Assembly: GCF_002161215.1 (NCBI RefSeq)
Contig: NZ_NFMB01000008.1
Coordinates: 124,001 to 188,000 of the forward strand
DNA length: 64,000 nt
DNA from: Flavonifractor sp. An10
Lineage (GTDB): Bacteria > Bacillota > Clostridia > Oscillospirales > Oscillospiraceae
Reading direction: 5' to 3'
The notes beneath the pieces are model-generated. The model searched no databases. It saw nothing but the letters and a program-made list of their open reading frames with translations, and had not been told where the DNA came from. Shown piece by piece: positions 44,984-52,469 of the stretch; the stretch's first letter is position 1, and the number at the start of each line of letters is the position of its first letter. The position numbers and the translations under genes were made by a program.

Positions 44984-45015
44984 GAATCCTAGGGTTGGGG
45001 AGGCTTATAGGATTC
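44984..45015 (+). promoter_or_regulatory. Conserved leader hairpin upstream of nhaC1 (Na+-responsive RNA candidate)
   Basis: GAATCCTA (44984-44991) pairs with TAGGATTC (45008-45015) around a 16-base loop GGGTTGGGGAGGCTTA. It starts about 8 bases after the -10 box and ends 23 bases before the start codon. The same loop with a compensated stem precedes nhaC2. G-rich loop plus sodium-transporter context suggests a small riboswitch such as the Na+-I type, not proven. Confidence 0.65.
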
Positions 45016-45038
45016 ACACAAAAAAAGGGAGGGTTATT

Positions 45039-46700
45039 ATGAACTCACCACGAATGCAACGCTTTGGAAGGTTCCTGCTCGTCGTATTCGCCCTGGCATG
45101 CGTCATGGTCACCGTGGCTTTTGCCGAGGGTGAGACCCCTGACAGCGTCGCGTACAACACCATCTTTTCCATCCTGCCGCCCGTGGTGGCAATCGTCCTG
45201 GCACTGATCACCAAGGAAGTGTATTCGTCCCTGTTCCTGGGCATCTTCGTCGGATGCCTGCTGTACGTCAACGGCAACCTGCTGGCCGCCCTGCAGGACT
45301 TCGTTGACCGTCTGTGCACCAACGTGGGCGGCAACGCCTCCATCCTGATGTTCCTGGTTCTGCTGGGAACCCTGGTGGCCCTGATGATCCGGGCCGGCGG
45401 CTCCAAGGCCTACGGCGACTGGGCTGTTGCCCACATCAAGACCAAGTCCGGCGCCCTGTGGGCCACCTTCATCCTGGCCATCGTGCTGGGCGTGGACGAC
45501 TACTTCAACAACCTGACCACTGGTAACGTGATGCGCCCCGTGGCGGACGGCCACCACATCTCCCGCGCCAAGCTGTCCTACATGTGCGACGCCACCGCCG
45601 CTCCTGTTTGTATCATGATGCCCGTGTCCTCCTGGGCCGCGGCCGTCACCGGCGTTATCGGCAACGAGGAGGTGGGCTTCCAGATCTTCCTGAAGGCCAT
45701 CCCCTACAACTATTACGCCATCCTGACCATGGTGTTCATCATCGTGATGACCTGCATGAACATCGACTACGGCCCCATGAAGACCCACGAGGACAACGCC
45801 GCCAAGGGTGACCTCTACACCACCGAGCACCGGCCCTATGCCGATGCCTCCGAGATGAAGTTCAACCCCAACGGCAAGACCATTGACCTGGTCATCCCCG
45901 TCATCATCCTGATCATCTGCTGCGTGGCCGGCCTGCTGATCGTCGGCTTCCAGGGCGGCGGCCATGACATCCTCACCGCCTTCGCCAACACCTCCGCCGG
46001 CCCCGCTCTGGCTCTCGGCGGCCTGGTTGCCCTGATCATCGACATGGTCTACTTCATGATCCGCCGCTCCATGAACTTCACCGAGCTGATGGACTGCCTG
46101 CCCGAGGGCTTCAAGCAGATGGTTCCCGCCATCCTGATCCTCTGCTTCGCCTGGACTATCGGCGACATCACCAAGGCTCTGGGCGCTCCCGAGTTCGTGG
46201 CCGACTTCGTCCGCAGCTTCGGCTCCAGCCTGCAGAACTTCCTGCCCGCCGTGGTCTTCATCATCGCCTGCGGCCTGGGCTTCGCCACCGGCACCTCCTG
46301 GGGTACCTTCACCATCCTGCTGCCCATCGTGATCCCCGTGTTCGCCGGCGTCAGCGCCTCTGAGCTGACTGCCGCTGACATCGGCCCCGGCCACGACATC
46401 CTGATGATCGCCATCGCGGCCACCCTGGGCGGCGCGGTTATGGGCGACCACTGCTCCCCCATTTCCGATACCACCATCATGGCCTCCACCGGCGCTCAGT
46501 GCTACCACCTGAACCACGTGGCCACTCAGATGCCCTACGCGGTCACCGTGGCGGCGGTTGCCTTCGTCAACTACATCATCGCCGGCCAGATCCAGAACGT
46601 GGTGATCGACCTGATCATCGCCGTGGTCTCCATGGTGGCTGTCCTGCTGATCATCGGCAAGCTCAACCACTCCATGAACCTCCACTCTCAGCGCGATTAA
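45039..46700 (+). CDS. nhaC: Na+/H+ antiporter NhaC-like, first copy
   Basis: A 553-residue membrane protein with a signal-like first helix (FLLVVFALACVMVTVAFAEG) and about twelve further helices. The NhaC hallmarks are the discontinuous-helix region SGALWATFILAIVLGVDDYFNN, GTSWGTFTILLPIVIPV and GDHCSPISDTTIMAS. It exchanges sodium for protons. Alternatives in the same superfamily include malate/lactate and tyrosine/H+ transporters. AAGGGAGG precedes the ATG. Confidence 0.87.
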   Translation: MNSPRMQRFGRFLLVVFALACVMVTVAFAEGETPDSVAYNTIFSILPPVVAIVLALITKEVYSSLFLGIFVGCLLYVNGNLLAALQDFVDRLCTNVGGNASILMFLVLLGTLVALMIRAGGSKAYGDWAVAHIKTKSGALWATFILAIVLGVDDYFNNLTTGNVMRPVADGHHISRAKLSYMCDATAAPVCIMMPVSSWAAAVTGVIGNEEVGFQIFLKAIPYNYYAILTMVFIIVMTCMNIDYGPMKTHEDNAAKGDLYTTEHRPYADASEMKFNPNGKTIDLVIPVIILIICCVAGLLIVGFQGGGHDILTAFANTSAGPALALGGLVALIIDMVYFMIRRSMNFTELMDCLPEGFKQMVPAILILCFAWTIGDITKALGAPEFVADFVRSFGSSLQNFLPAVVFIIACGLGFATGTSWGTFTILLPIVIPVFAGVSASELTAADIGPGHDILMIAIAATLGGAVMGDHCSPISDTTIMASTGAQCYHLNHVATQMPYAVTVAAVAFVNYIIAGQIQNVVIDLIIAVVSMVAVLLIIGKLNHSMNLHSQRD

Positions 46701-46730
46701 CCGGCATTTTCAAACCTTACACCTACTGGA

Positions 46731-46765
46731 AGCAAGACCCGCCCGCCTGGGCGGGTCTTGCTTTA
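46731..46765 (+). terminator. Terminator of nhaC1
   Basis: AGCAAGACCCGCCC/GGGCGGGTCTTGCT with loop GCCT (46731-46744 with 46749-46762) and TTT after it. Confidence 0.9.
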
Positions 46766-46938
46766 CGCTTTTGTGCGTATTATGCAAATTTGCTGCCAAG
46801 AGGACTGCTGAATTGGTGATAAATGAAAGAAAATGGAGGATACTGGAACTAAACTCCCGGTTTTTGTGCGGGCCTTACAAAAAATTTGTGGATAAACTGT
46901 GAAGCGCTTACAAACTTTTTGTAAAACGCAAAAAAATA

Positions 46939-46967
46939 TTGCCAAATTGTTGACGATCCGCTATGAT
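46939..46967 (+). promoter_or_regulatory. Promoter of nhaC2
   Basis: TTGCCA (46939-46944), 17 bases, TATGAT (46962-46967), with the TATTGCCAAATTGT context of the nhaC1 promoter. The rest of the 46766-47028 gap is AT-rich and holds no gene. Confidence 0.85.
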
Positions 46968-46974
46968 GTTCAAC

Positions 46975-47005
46975 GAGTCCTTGGGTTGGGGAGCTTTAAG
47001 GATTC
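46975..47005 (+). promoter_or_regulatory. Conserved leader hairpin upstream of nhaC2
   Basis: GAGTCCTT (46975-46982) pairs with AAGGATTC (46998-47005) around GGGTTGGGGAGCTTT. Compared with the nhaC1 leader, the loop is nearly identical while one stem pair has switched from A-T to T-A and one from A-T to G-T, which supports selection for pairing. Confidence 0.65.
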
Positions 47006-47028
47006 AGAGATTGAATAGGAGGATTGTT

Positions 47029-48690
47029 ATGAGCTCACCGCGCAAGACACAATTCGGCAAATTTCTGTTAGTCCTGTTCGCCCTGGCTTCCATCCTGGTC
47101 ACCGTGGCCTTCGCAGAGGGTGACGCGCCCACCAGCGCTGCCTGGGGGACTGTCGTGTCCCTGCTGCCCCCTGTGGTGGCAATCGTTCTGGCCCTGATTA
47201 CCAAGGAAGTGTATTCGTCCCTGTTTCTGGGCATCATGGTCGGCTGCTTCCTGTATGTGAACGGCAACCCCCTGTTTGCCCTGCAGGACTTTGTTGACCG
47301 CCTGACCGGCAATGTGGGCGGCAACGCCGGCATCCTGATGTTCCTGGTCATCCTGGGCACCATGGTGGCCCTGATGATCCGGGCCGGCGGCTCCAAGGCC
47401 TACGGCGAGTGGGCTGTCAAGCACATCAAGACCAAGTCCGGCGCCCTGTGGGCCACCTTCATCCTGGCCATCGTGCTGGGCGTGGACGACTACTTCAACA
47501 ACCTGACCACCGGCAACGTGATGCGCCCCGTGGCAGACGGCCACCACATCTCCCGCGCCAAGCTGTCCTACATGTGCGACGCCACCGCCGCGCCCGTGTG
47601 CATCATGATGCCCGTGTCCTCCTGGGCCGCGGCCGTCACCGGCATCATCGGCAATGAGGAGGTGGGCTTCCAGATCTTCCTGAAGGCCATCCCCTACAAC
47701 TACTATGCCATCCTGACCCTGGTGTTCATCATCGTGATGACCTGCCTGAACATCGACTACGGCCCCATGAAGACCCACGAGGACAACGCCGCCAAGGGTG
47801 ATCTCTATACCACCCCCGAGCGCCCCTTTGCCGGTGCCGAGGAGATGAAGTTCAACCCCAACGGCAAGGTGTATGACCTGGTCATCCCCGTCATCATCCT
47901 GATCATCTGCTGCGTGTCCGGCCTGCTGATCGTCGGCTTCCAGAACGGCGGTACCGACATCCTCACCGCCTTCGCCAACACCAGCGCCGCGCCCGCCCTG
48001 GCTCTGGGCGGCCTGATTGCCCTGATCATCAACATGATCTTCTTCGCCATCCGCCGCTCCATGAGCTTCACCGAGCTGATGGACTGCCTGCCCGAGGGCT
48101 TCAAGCAGATGGTTCCCGCCATCCTGATCCTGTGCCTGGCCTGGACTATCGGCGACATCACCAAGGCCCTGGGCGCCCCCGAGTTCGTGGCCGGTATCGT
48201 GGAGGGCTTCGGCTCCAGCCTGGCCAACTTCCTGCCTGCCGTGGTCTTTGTTATCGCTGCCTTCCTGGGCTTCGCCACCGGCACCTCCTGGGGCACCTTC
48301 ACCATCCTGCTGCCCATCGTGATCCCCGTGTTCGCCGGCGTCAGCGCCTCTGAGCTGACCGTGGCCGACATCGGCCCCGGCCACGACATCCTGATGATCG
48401 CCATCGCGGCCACCCTGGGCGGCGCGGTCATGGGCGACCACTGCTCTCCCATCTCCGACACCACCATCATGGCCTCCACCGGCGCCCAGTGCTACCACCT
48501 GAACCACGTGGCCACCCAGCTGCCCTACGCGGTCACTGTGGCGGCAGTTGCCTTCGTCAACTATATCATTGCTGGTATGATCCAGAACGTGGTGATCGAT
48601 CTGATCATCGCCGTGGCCTCCATGGTGGTTGTCATGCTGATCATCGGCAAGGTCAATCACTCCATGAACATCCACTCTCAGCGCGACTGA
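47029..48690 (+). CDS. nhaC: Na+/H+ antiporter NhaC-like, second copy
   Basis: A 553-residue paralogue of nhaC1, nearly identical in the membrane core (SGALWATFILAIVLGVDDYFNN, GDHCSPISDTTIMAS) and diverging mainly at the N-terminus and in a few helices. ATG at 47029 begins the signal-like MSSPRKTQFGKFLLVLFALAS region and has ATAGGAGG upstream. Identical length and conserved promoter/leader show a tandem duplication of the whole unit. Confidence 0.87.
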   Translation: MSSPRKTQFGKFLLVLFALASILVTVAFAEGDAPTSAAWGTVVSLLPPVVAIVLALITKEVYSSLFLGIMVGCFLYVNGNPLFALQDFVDRLTGNVGGNAGILMFLVILGTMVALMIRAGGSKAYGEWAVKHIKTKSGALWATFILAIVLGVDDYFNNLTTGNVMRPVADGHHISRAKLSYMCDATAAPVCIMMPVSSWAAAVTGIIGNEEVGFQIFLKAIPYNYYAILTLVFIIVMTCLNIDYGPMKTHEDNAAKGDLYTTPERPFAGAEEMKFNPNGKVYDLVIPVIILIICCVSGLLIVGFQNGGTDILTAFANTSAAPALALGGLIALIINMIFFAIRRSMSFTELMDCLPEGFKQMVPAILILCLAWTIGDITKALGAPEFVAGIVEGFGSSLANFLPAVVFVIAAFLGFATGTSWGTFTILLPIVIPVFAGVSASELTVADIGPGHDILMIAIAATLGGAVMGDHCSPISDTTIMASTGAQCYHLNHVATQLPYAVTVAAVAFVNYIIAGMIQNVVIDLIIAVASMVVVMLIIGKVNHSMNIHSQRD

Positions 48691-48715
48691 TCAAACAGCA
48701 CATACACATAAGAGA

Positions 48716-48750
48716 AATCGGCCCCCGCTCCAATGGAGCGGGGGCCGATT
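48716..48750. terminator. Terminator hairpin, first copy (flanks element A)
   Basis: Perfect 16 bp stem AATCGGCCCCCGCTCC/GGAGCGGGGGCCGATT, loop AAT. On the minus strand it is followed by TCTCTT. The same hairpin occurs at 48953-48987. Confidence 0.8.
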
Positions 48751-48755
48751 CAGTG

Positions 48756-48946
48756 TGTCGAAAAAGCCTCGCAGAGTTCGCGCCCGCAGGCGCGAAAAAA
48801 TTAAAATCTGTTTTCTCCGGCGACATGTGCGTCGGAGAAAACACTTCTCAGGCCGCAAGTGAGGGATTTGTCCGGCTCAGGCGGACAAATCCTGCGCGCG
48901 GCGGACTGCATCCTGCTCGAAAAAGTGGCAAAGCCACTTTTTCGAC
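48756..48946. repeat. Multi-hairpin palindromic element, copy A
   Basis: About 190 bp with inverted ends TGTCGAAAAAG and CTTTTTCGAC. In order: GCCTCGCAGAG; hairpin H1 TTCGCGCC/GGCGCGAA with loop CGCA; linker AAAAATTAAAATC; hairpin H2 GTTTTCTCCG/CGGAGAAAAC with loop containing GACATG; ACTTCTC; hairpin H3 GGATTTGTCCG/CGGACAAATCC; hairpin H4 TCGAAAAAGTGGC-AAA-GCCACTTTTTCGA. The same order with different stem sequences occurs in element B. Noncoding. Confidence 0.85.
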
Positions 48947-48952
48947 GGCCTC

Positions 48953-48987
48953 AATCGGCCCCCGCTCCATCGGAGCGGGGGCCGATT
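48953..48987. terminator. Terminator hairpin, second copy
   Basis: The same 16 bp stem as at 48716-48750 with loop ATC, followed on the plus strand by GTTTTC. Together the two copies look like one bidirectional terminator split and duplicated around element A. Confidence 0.8.
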
Positions 48988-49017
48988 GTTTTCTGCCCGG
49001 GGTCTGGCGGAGGGGCC

Positions 49018-50184
49018 TTACCGGGTGATCCAGAACAGGTTGCCGTCGGTGACGAAGTTGGGCACGCTGTAGAGCACCAGGGCCTGGTCGATGCCGTTCT
49101 GCTCCACATAGTCCTTCACAGACAGGTGGTAGTACCGGGGGTCGATCAGGTGGATCTCGGAGTAGTGGGCGGTGAGGAAGGGCACCAGGGAGTCGGCGTA
49201 GGAGTCCCGGATGATCAGCAGCTTGGGGCCGTCCGGGTTGTTGGTGTTGGTCACCACACCCAGGGACTGGTTGCCGCCCAGGAACATGGAGTACTTGTCC
49301 TTCACGGACAGGAAGGACTCCACATAGAGGGCCCGCTGCTCCTCCACGGGGTTGCCGCTGTTGTCGTAGGTGTGGCTCACCACGGTGATGCCGTCGTCGG
49401 GCACGTAGGTGGTGATGGTGTCCGGCTTCACCCACCGCACGCCGGAGGAGGAGAACACGGTGCCGTAGAACTCGGTGGAGCGCACCGTGGGGGTGTACTC
49501 GCTGAGGGGGACGGGGGTGTACCCCAGGGCGGAGGCCAGGCCGGTGTAGCCGTAGTAGGCGCCCAGGCTGGTCCAGTGGTGGTCGGTGCGGTAGAAGATG
49601 TCCTCGTCCTTGTGCTCCATCAGGGGGGTGTACACGTCCGCCCAGGTTGCCCCGGTGACAGCCCCCTGGGCCTGGGCCATCAGGTCGGTCTGGCTGGCGT
49701 TGGGGGCGCCCTCGGGCAGCCGGTCGGCCCAGATGCAGGCCTGGGTGGGAATCAGGGAGAACACCACGGGGATGTCCACATTTTCCACAAACTTGTTCAC
49801 ATAATTCAGGTTTTCTGTCACCCGGTCGGCGGCGGGCTGGTCGAAGCGGGTAATCAGCGTGTCGTTGTCGGCGAAGTAGACGTTGTTGTTCTCCTTCTTG
49901 CCCAGGGCCCGCTCCGTGCGGGCCTTCAGATCCACCCATGCGTCCCGGTCGATGAACTGGTCGGTGGTATAGGTCTCAAAGTCCCGCATGAACTGGCCGT
50001 TGAAGAAGTTCCCGTCCCGGAAGAGCTTCTCCGGCGTGCCGAAATCCACGGCGGGCAGCTGCTCCAGGTTGCGGTTTTCCACCTCAGAGAAGGTGCGGTC
50101 GGGGGAGACGGCGTTGGCTACCAGGAACACCCCGATGAAGGCGCAGAACAGGGCGGTGATGAAAATGCAGTAGCGCTTGGTCAT
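49018..50184 (-). CDS. DHHW-motif secreted/membrane-anchored protein (AlgX/SGNH-like acyltransferase partner)
   Basis: A 388-residue protein with one N-terminal membrane anchor (CIFITALFCAFIGVFLVAN) and an extracytoplasmic domain. The TDHHWTSLGAYYGY motif (about 196-209) and IRDSYADSLVPFL (Asp-Ser pair) are those of the DHHW/AlgX-like SGNH hydrolase-fold proteins that work with an MBOAT protein to acetylate extracellular polymers. The MBOAT gene lies 17 bases upstream. The polymer is unknown. Confidence 0.85.
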   Translation of the reverse strand: MTKRYCIFITALFCAFIGVFLVANAVSPDRTFSEVENRNLEQLPAVDFGTPEKLFRDGNFFNGQFMRDFETYTTDQFIDRDAWVDLKARTERALGKKENNNVYFADNDTLITRFDQPAADRVTENLNYVNKFVENVDIPVVFSLIPTQACIWADRLPEGAPNASQTDLMAQAQGAVTGATWADVYTPLMEHKDEDIFYRTDHHWTSLGAYYGYTGLASALGYTPVPLSEYTPTVRSTEFYGTVFSSSGVRWVKPDTITTYVPDDGITVVSHTYDNSGNPVEEQRALYVESFLSVKDKYSMFLGGNQSLGVVTNTNNPDGPKLLIIRDSYADSLVPFLTAHYSEIHLIDPRYYHLSVKDYVEQNGIDQALVLYSVPNFVTDGNLFWITR

Positions 50185-50201
50185 GGTGGTTCCTCCTTAT
50201 G

Positions 50202-51602
50202 TCAGAATCGGAAATACAGGAAGGGGTTGTAGGTGGCGTCCACCAGATAGGCGGTGGAGAACACCAGCCCCGCCAGAAGCACCACCGGCAGGGCCGCCTT
50301 GACGGCCTTCACCGGCAGCTTTTTCCACAGCTTGGTCACCAGCGGCGTGGAGGCCACGGCGGCGATGATAAGCATGGGCAAAAACGAGGTAAAATAATAC
50401 CAGACGTTATCGTTGGTGAGGCCGCCGGGAGCCATGCCGAACATGGAGCGCAGGTAGACGCCCATGTGGGAGAAGTCCTCCACGGCGAAGATGGCCCAGC
50501 TCACCAGCACCAGGAAGAGGGTGTAGATGTGCTGCACGGCGGCGGGCAGCTTCTCCAGCAGCCTGCCCAGGAAGGCCTTCTCCAGGATGATGAGCACCGC
50601 GAAGTAGAGGCCCCAGATCAGGAAGTTCCAGCTGGCCCCGTGCCAGATGCCGGTGGCCGCCCATACCAGGAACAGGTTGAAGTACAGCCGGGGCTTGCTC
50701 ACCCGGTTGCCCCCCAGGGGGATATACATATACTCCCGGAACCAGGAGCCCAGGGAGATATGCCACCGCCGCCAGAACTCGGTGACCGACTTGGAGATAT
50801 AGGGGTAGTTAAAGTTGCGGAGAAACTCGAAGCCCAGCATCCGGCCCAGGCCCACGGCCATGTCGGAGTAGCCGGAGAAGTCGAAGTACAGCTGCAGGGA
50901 GAAGGCCACCACACCCAGCCACGCCCCCGCCACGGTGAGCTGATCGGCGGGCAGGGCCAGGATGGAATCCCACAGCTTGCCGATGTTGTTGGCCAGCAGC
51001 ACCTTTTTGGCCAGGCCCACGGTGAACACCTGCACGCCGGAGGCGAACTGCTCCGGCGAGTGGGTGCGGTAGTTCATCTGGTCGGCCAGCTCCTTGTACT
51101 TGATGATGGGGCCGGCGATGAGCTGGGGGAACAGGGTGACGAAGGTGCCGAAGCTCACCAGGTTTTTGGGCAGCTCCGCGTCTCCCCGGTAGATGTCCAC
51201 CGGGTAGGTCATGGTCTGGAAGGTGTAGAAGGAGATGCCGATGGGCAGGGTCAGTTCGAAGGTGGGCACCATGATGCCGAAGCCCTGGAGAGTAGTGGCC
51301 ATCAGCACCCAGTATTTGAAGAAGAACAGGATGGCCAGGTTCAGGCCCAGGGAGATGCCCACCGCCCACCGGGCCCCCTTGTCGTTGCCCCTGGCCTTGC
51401 ACCGGTAGACGATGATGCCGGCAAAGTAGTCCAGCACAATGGTGAAGAGCATCAGCAGGATGTAGACCGGCTCACCCCACCCGTAGAACACCAGGTTGAC
51501 CACCAGCAGCCACGGATTGCGCCATTTCAGGGGGGTAATATAGTAGACAAGCAATACAATGGGTAGATAGAGGAACAGAAAATACAGACTGGAAAAGACC
51601 AA
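50202..51602 (-). CDS. MBOAT family O-acyltransferase (AlgI/DltB-like)
   Basis: A 466-residue polytopic protein. The TTG at 51602 gives the family-typical start VFSSLYFLFLYLPIV, with AAGGGA about 10 bases upstream. The conserved pair of motifs RRWHISLGSWFREYMYIPLGG (read as RRWHISLGSW and FREYMYIPLGG) and GIWHGASWNFLIWG carries the active-site His. It moves acyl groups across the membrane to the DHHW partner, probably acetylating a surface polysaccharide. Confidence 0.9.
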   Translation of the reverse strand: MVFSSLYFLFLYLPIVLLVYYITPLKWRNPWLLVVNLVFYGWGEPVYILLMLFTIVLDYFAGIIVYRCKARGNDKGARWAVGISLGLNLAILFFFKYWVLMATTLQGFGIMVPTFELTLPIGISFYTFQTMTYPVDIYRGDAELPKNLVSFGTFVTLFPQLIAGPIIKYKELADQMNYRTHSPEQFASGVQVFTVGLAKKVLLANNIGKLWDSILALPADQLTVAGAWLGVVAFSLQLYFDFSGYSDMAVGLGRMLGFEFLRNFNYPYISKSVTEFWRRWHISLGSWFREYMYIPLGGNRVSKPRLYFNLFLVWAATGIWHGASWNFLIWGLYFAVLIILEKAFLGRLLEKLPAAVQHIYTLFLVLVSWAIFAVEDFSHMGVYLRSMFGMAPGGLTNDNVWYYFTSFLPMLIIAAVASTPLVTKLWKKLPVKAVKAALPVVLLAGLVFSTAYLVDATYNPFLYFRF

Positions 51603-51638
51603 CGGGGCATCATCCCTTCTCTTTGTACTCGGGCCGGG

Positions 51639-51668
51639 AAAACGCCCGGCAGGTGGCCCTGCCGGGCG
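51639..51668 (-). terminator. Terminator after the DUF4358 lipoprotein gene
   Basis: CGCCCGGCAGG/CCTGCCGGGCG (51643-51653 with 51658-51668, loop TGGC on the plus strand); on the minus strand TTTTCCC follows. It lies just upstream of the MBOAT gene. Confidence 0.8.
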
Positions 51669-51699
51669 CGTCACATTACCTTATTATACCCGCTAAAAC

Positions 51700-52389
51700 T
51701 CAGTTTGTATAGCTGTTAAATGCGGAAACCGCCTGGTCGGCGTACTCGCTGATGGCAAAGAGGATGTAGTTGCCGCTGGTCACCAGCTGGTAGTTCTCCA
51801 CCAGCTCCAGCTGCTCGGGCAGGTACTGAGACCACTGCTGCACCAGATCGGCCTGCCGCTTCTCCACGGCGGCCTTCACCGCGTCCATCTTGCCGTCCTT
51901 CACCTCGGCGATGAAGAACTCGGTGGCCTGGACGCTGATGGCGGGCATCTTGCAGACATAGGACACCAGATCATCGGTGTTGATGCCGTACAGGGCGGAG
52001 AGGGTCTCCGCGTCCACGTCGGACAGGGAGGGGATATCCAGCTGGGAGATGGCGTTCCAGGTGGACTGCACCACGTCCACCGTGGGCTCCGGCTCCACAG
52101 GAGCGGGGTGGGAGTGGGCTGGTGGAGGGGCGGAGGAGGAGGCGCGGAGGGCTTGGTGGAAGGCTTGGCACTGGGGTGTCGGAGGCTCCTCGAGGGCTCT
52201 CCTCCGCCGGCGGGTGGTCTCGGGCAGGACGGTCTCCTCCGGGGTGGGGTGGGCTCGGTCTCCGGGGTGCCGGTGGGCTCTCCACTGCGGGGTGTCGGTC
52301 TCGGGGCGGGCTCTGATTGCGCCGCAGGCGGTGAGCAGGCCCAGGCTCAGAACCCCGGCCAGGGCCAGGGAGAGGATTCGCTTGTTCAT
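51700..52389 (-). CDS. DUF4358-type lipoprotein with Pro-rich linker
   Basis: A 229-residue protein: lipoprotein signal (RILSLALAGVLSLGLLTAC), a low-complexity linker (about residues 23-105) and a DUF4358-like C-terminal domain (about 107-229) with TVDVVQSTWNAISQLDIPSL and NYQLVTSGNYILFAISEYADQAV. The linker in the translated frame is odd (HRHPGDRAHP, RRRRRAL), whereas neighbouring frames read as typical Pro/Thr/Ser/Glu linker, so the linker may contain compensating frameshifts. Confidence 0.72.
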   Translation of the reverse strand: MNKRILSLALAGVLSLGLLTACGAIRARPETDTPQWRAHRHPGDRAHPTPEETVLPETTRRRRRALEEPPTPQCQAFHQALRASSSAPPPAHSHPAPVEPEPTVDVVQSTWNAISQLDIPSLSDVDAETLSALYGINTDDLVSYVCKMPAISVQATEFFIAEVKDGKMDAVKAAVEKRQADLVQQWSQYLPEQLELVENYQLVTSGNYILFAISEYADQAVSAFNSYTN

Positions 52390-52469
52390 GGATCATTCTC
52401 CTTTTTTCTTGGTTTGCCCTTTCTTGGACGGCACTCACCGGAAAAAAGTTCCCTCTTTTCCGCAAATTT

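Noticed and set aside
45045-48675. Long minus-strand frames antisense to both nhaC genes
   Set aside because: Nearly identical His/Asp/Gln-rich translations mirror the duplicated sense genes; no start signals or homology.
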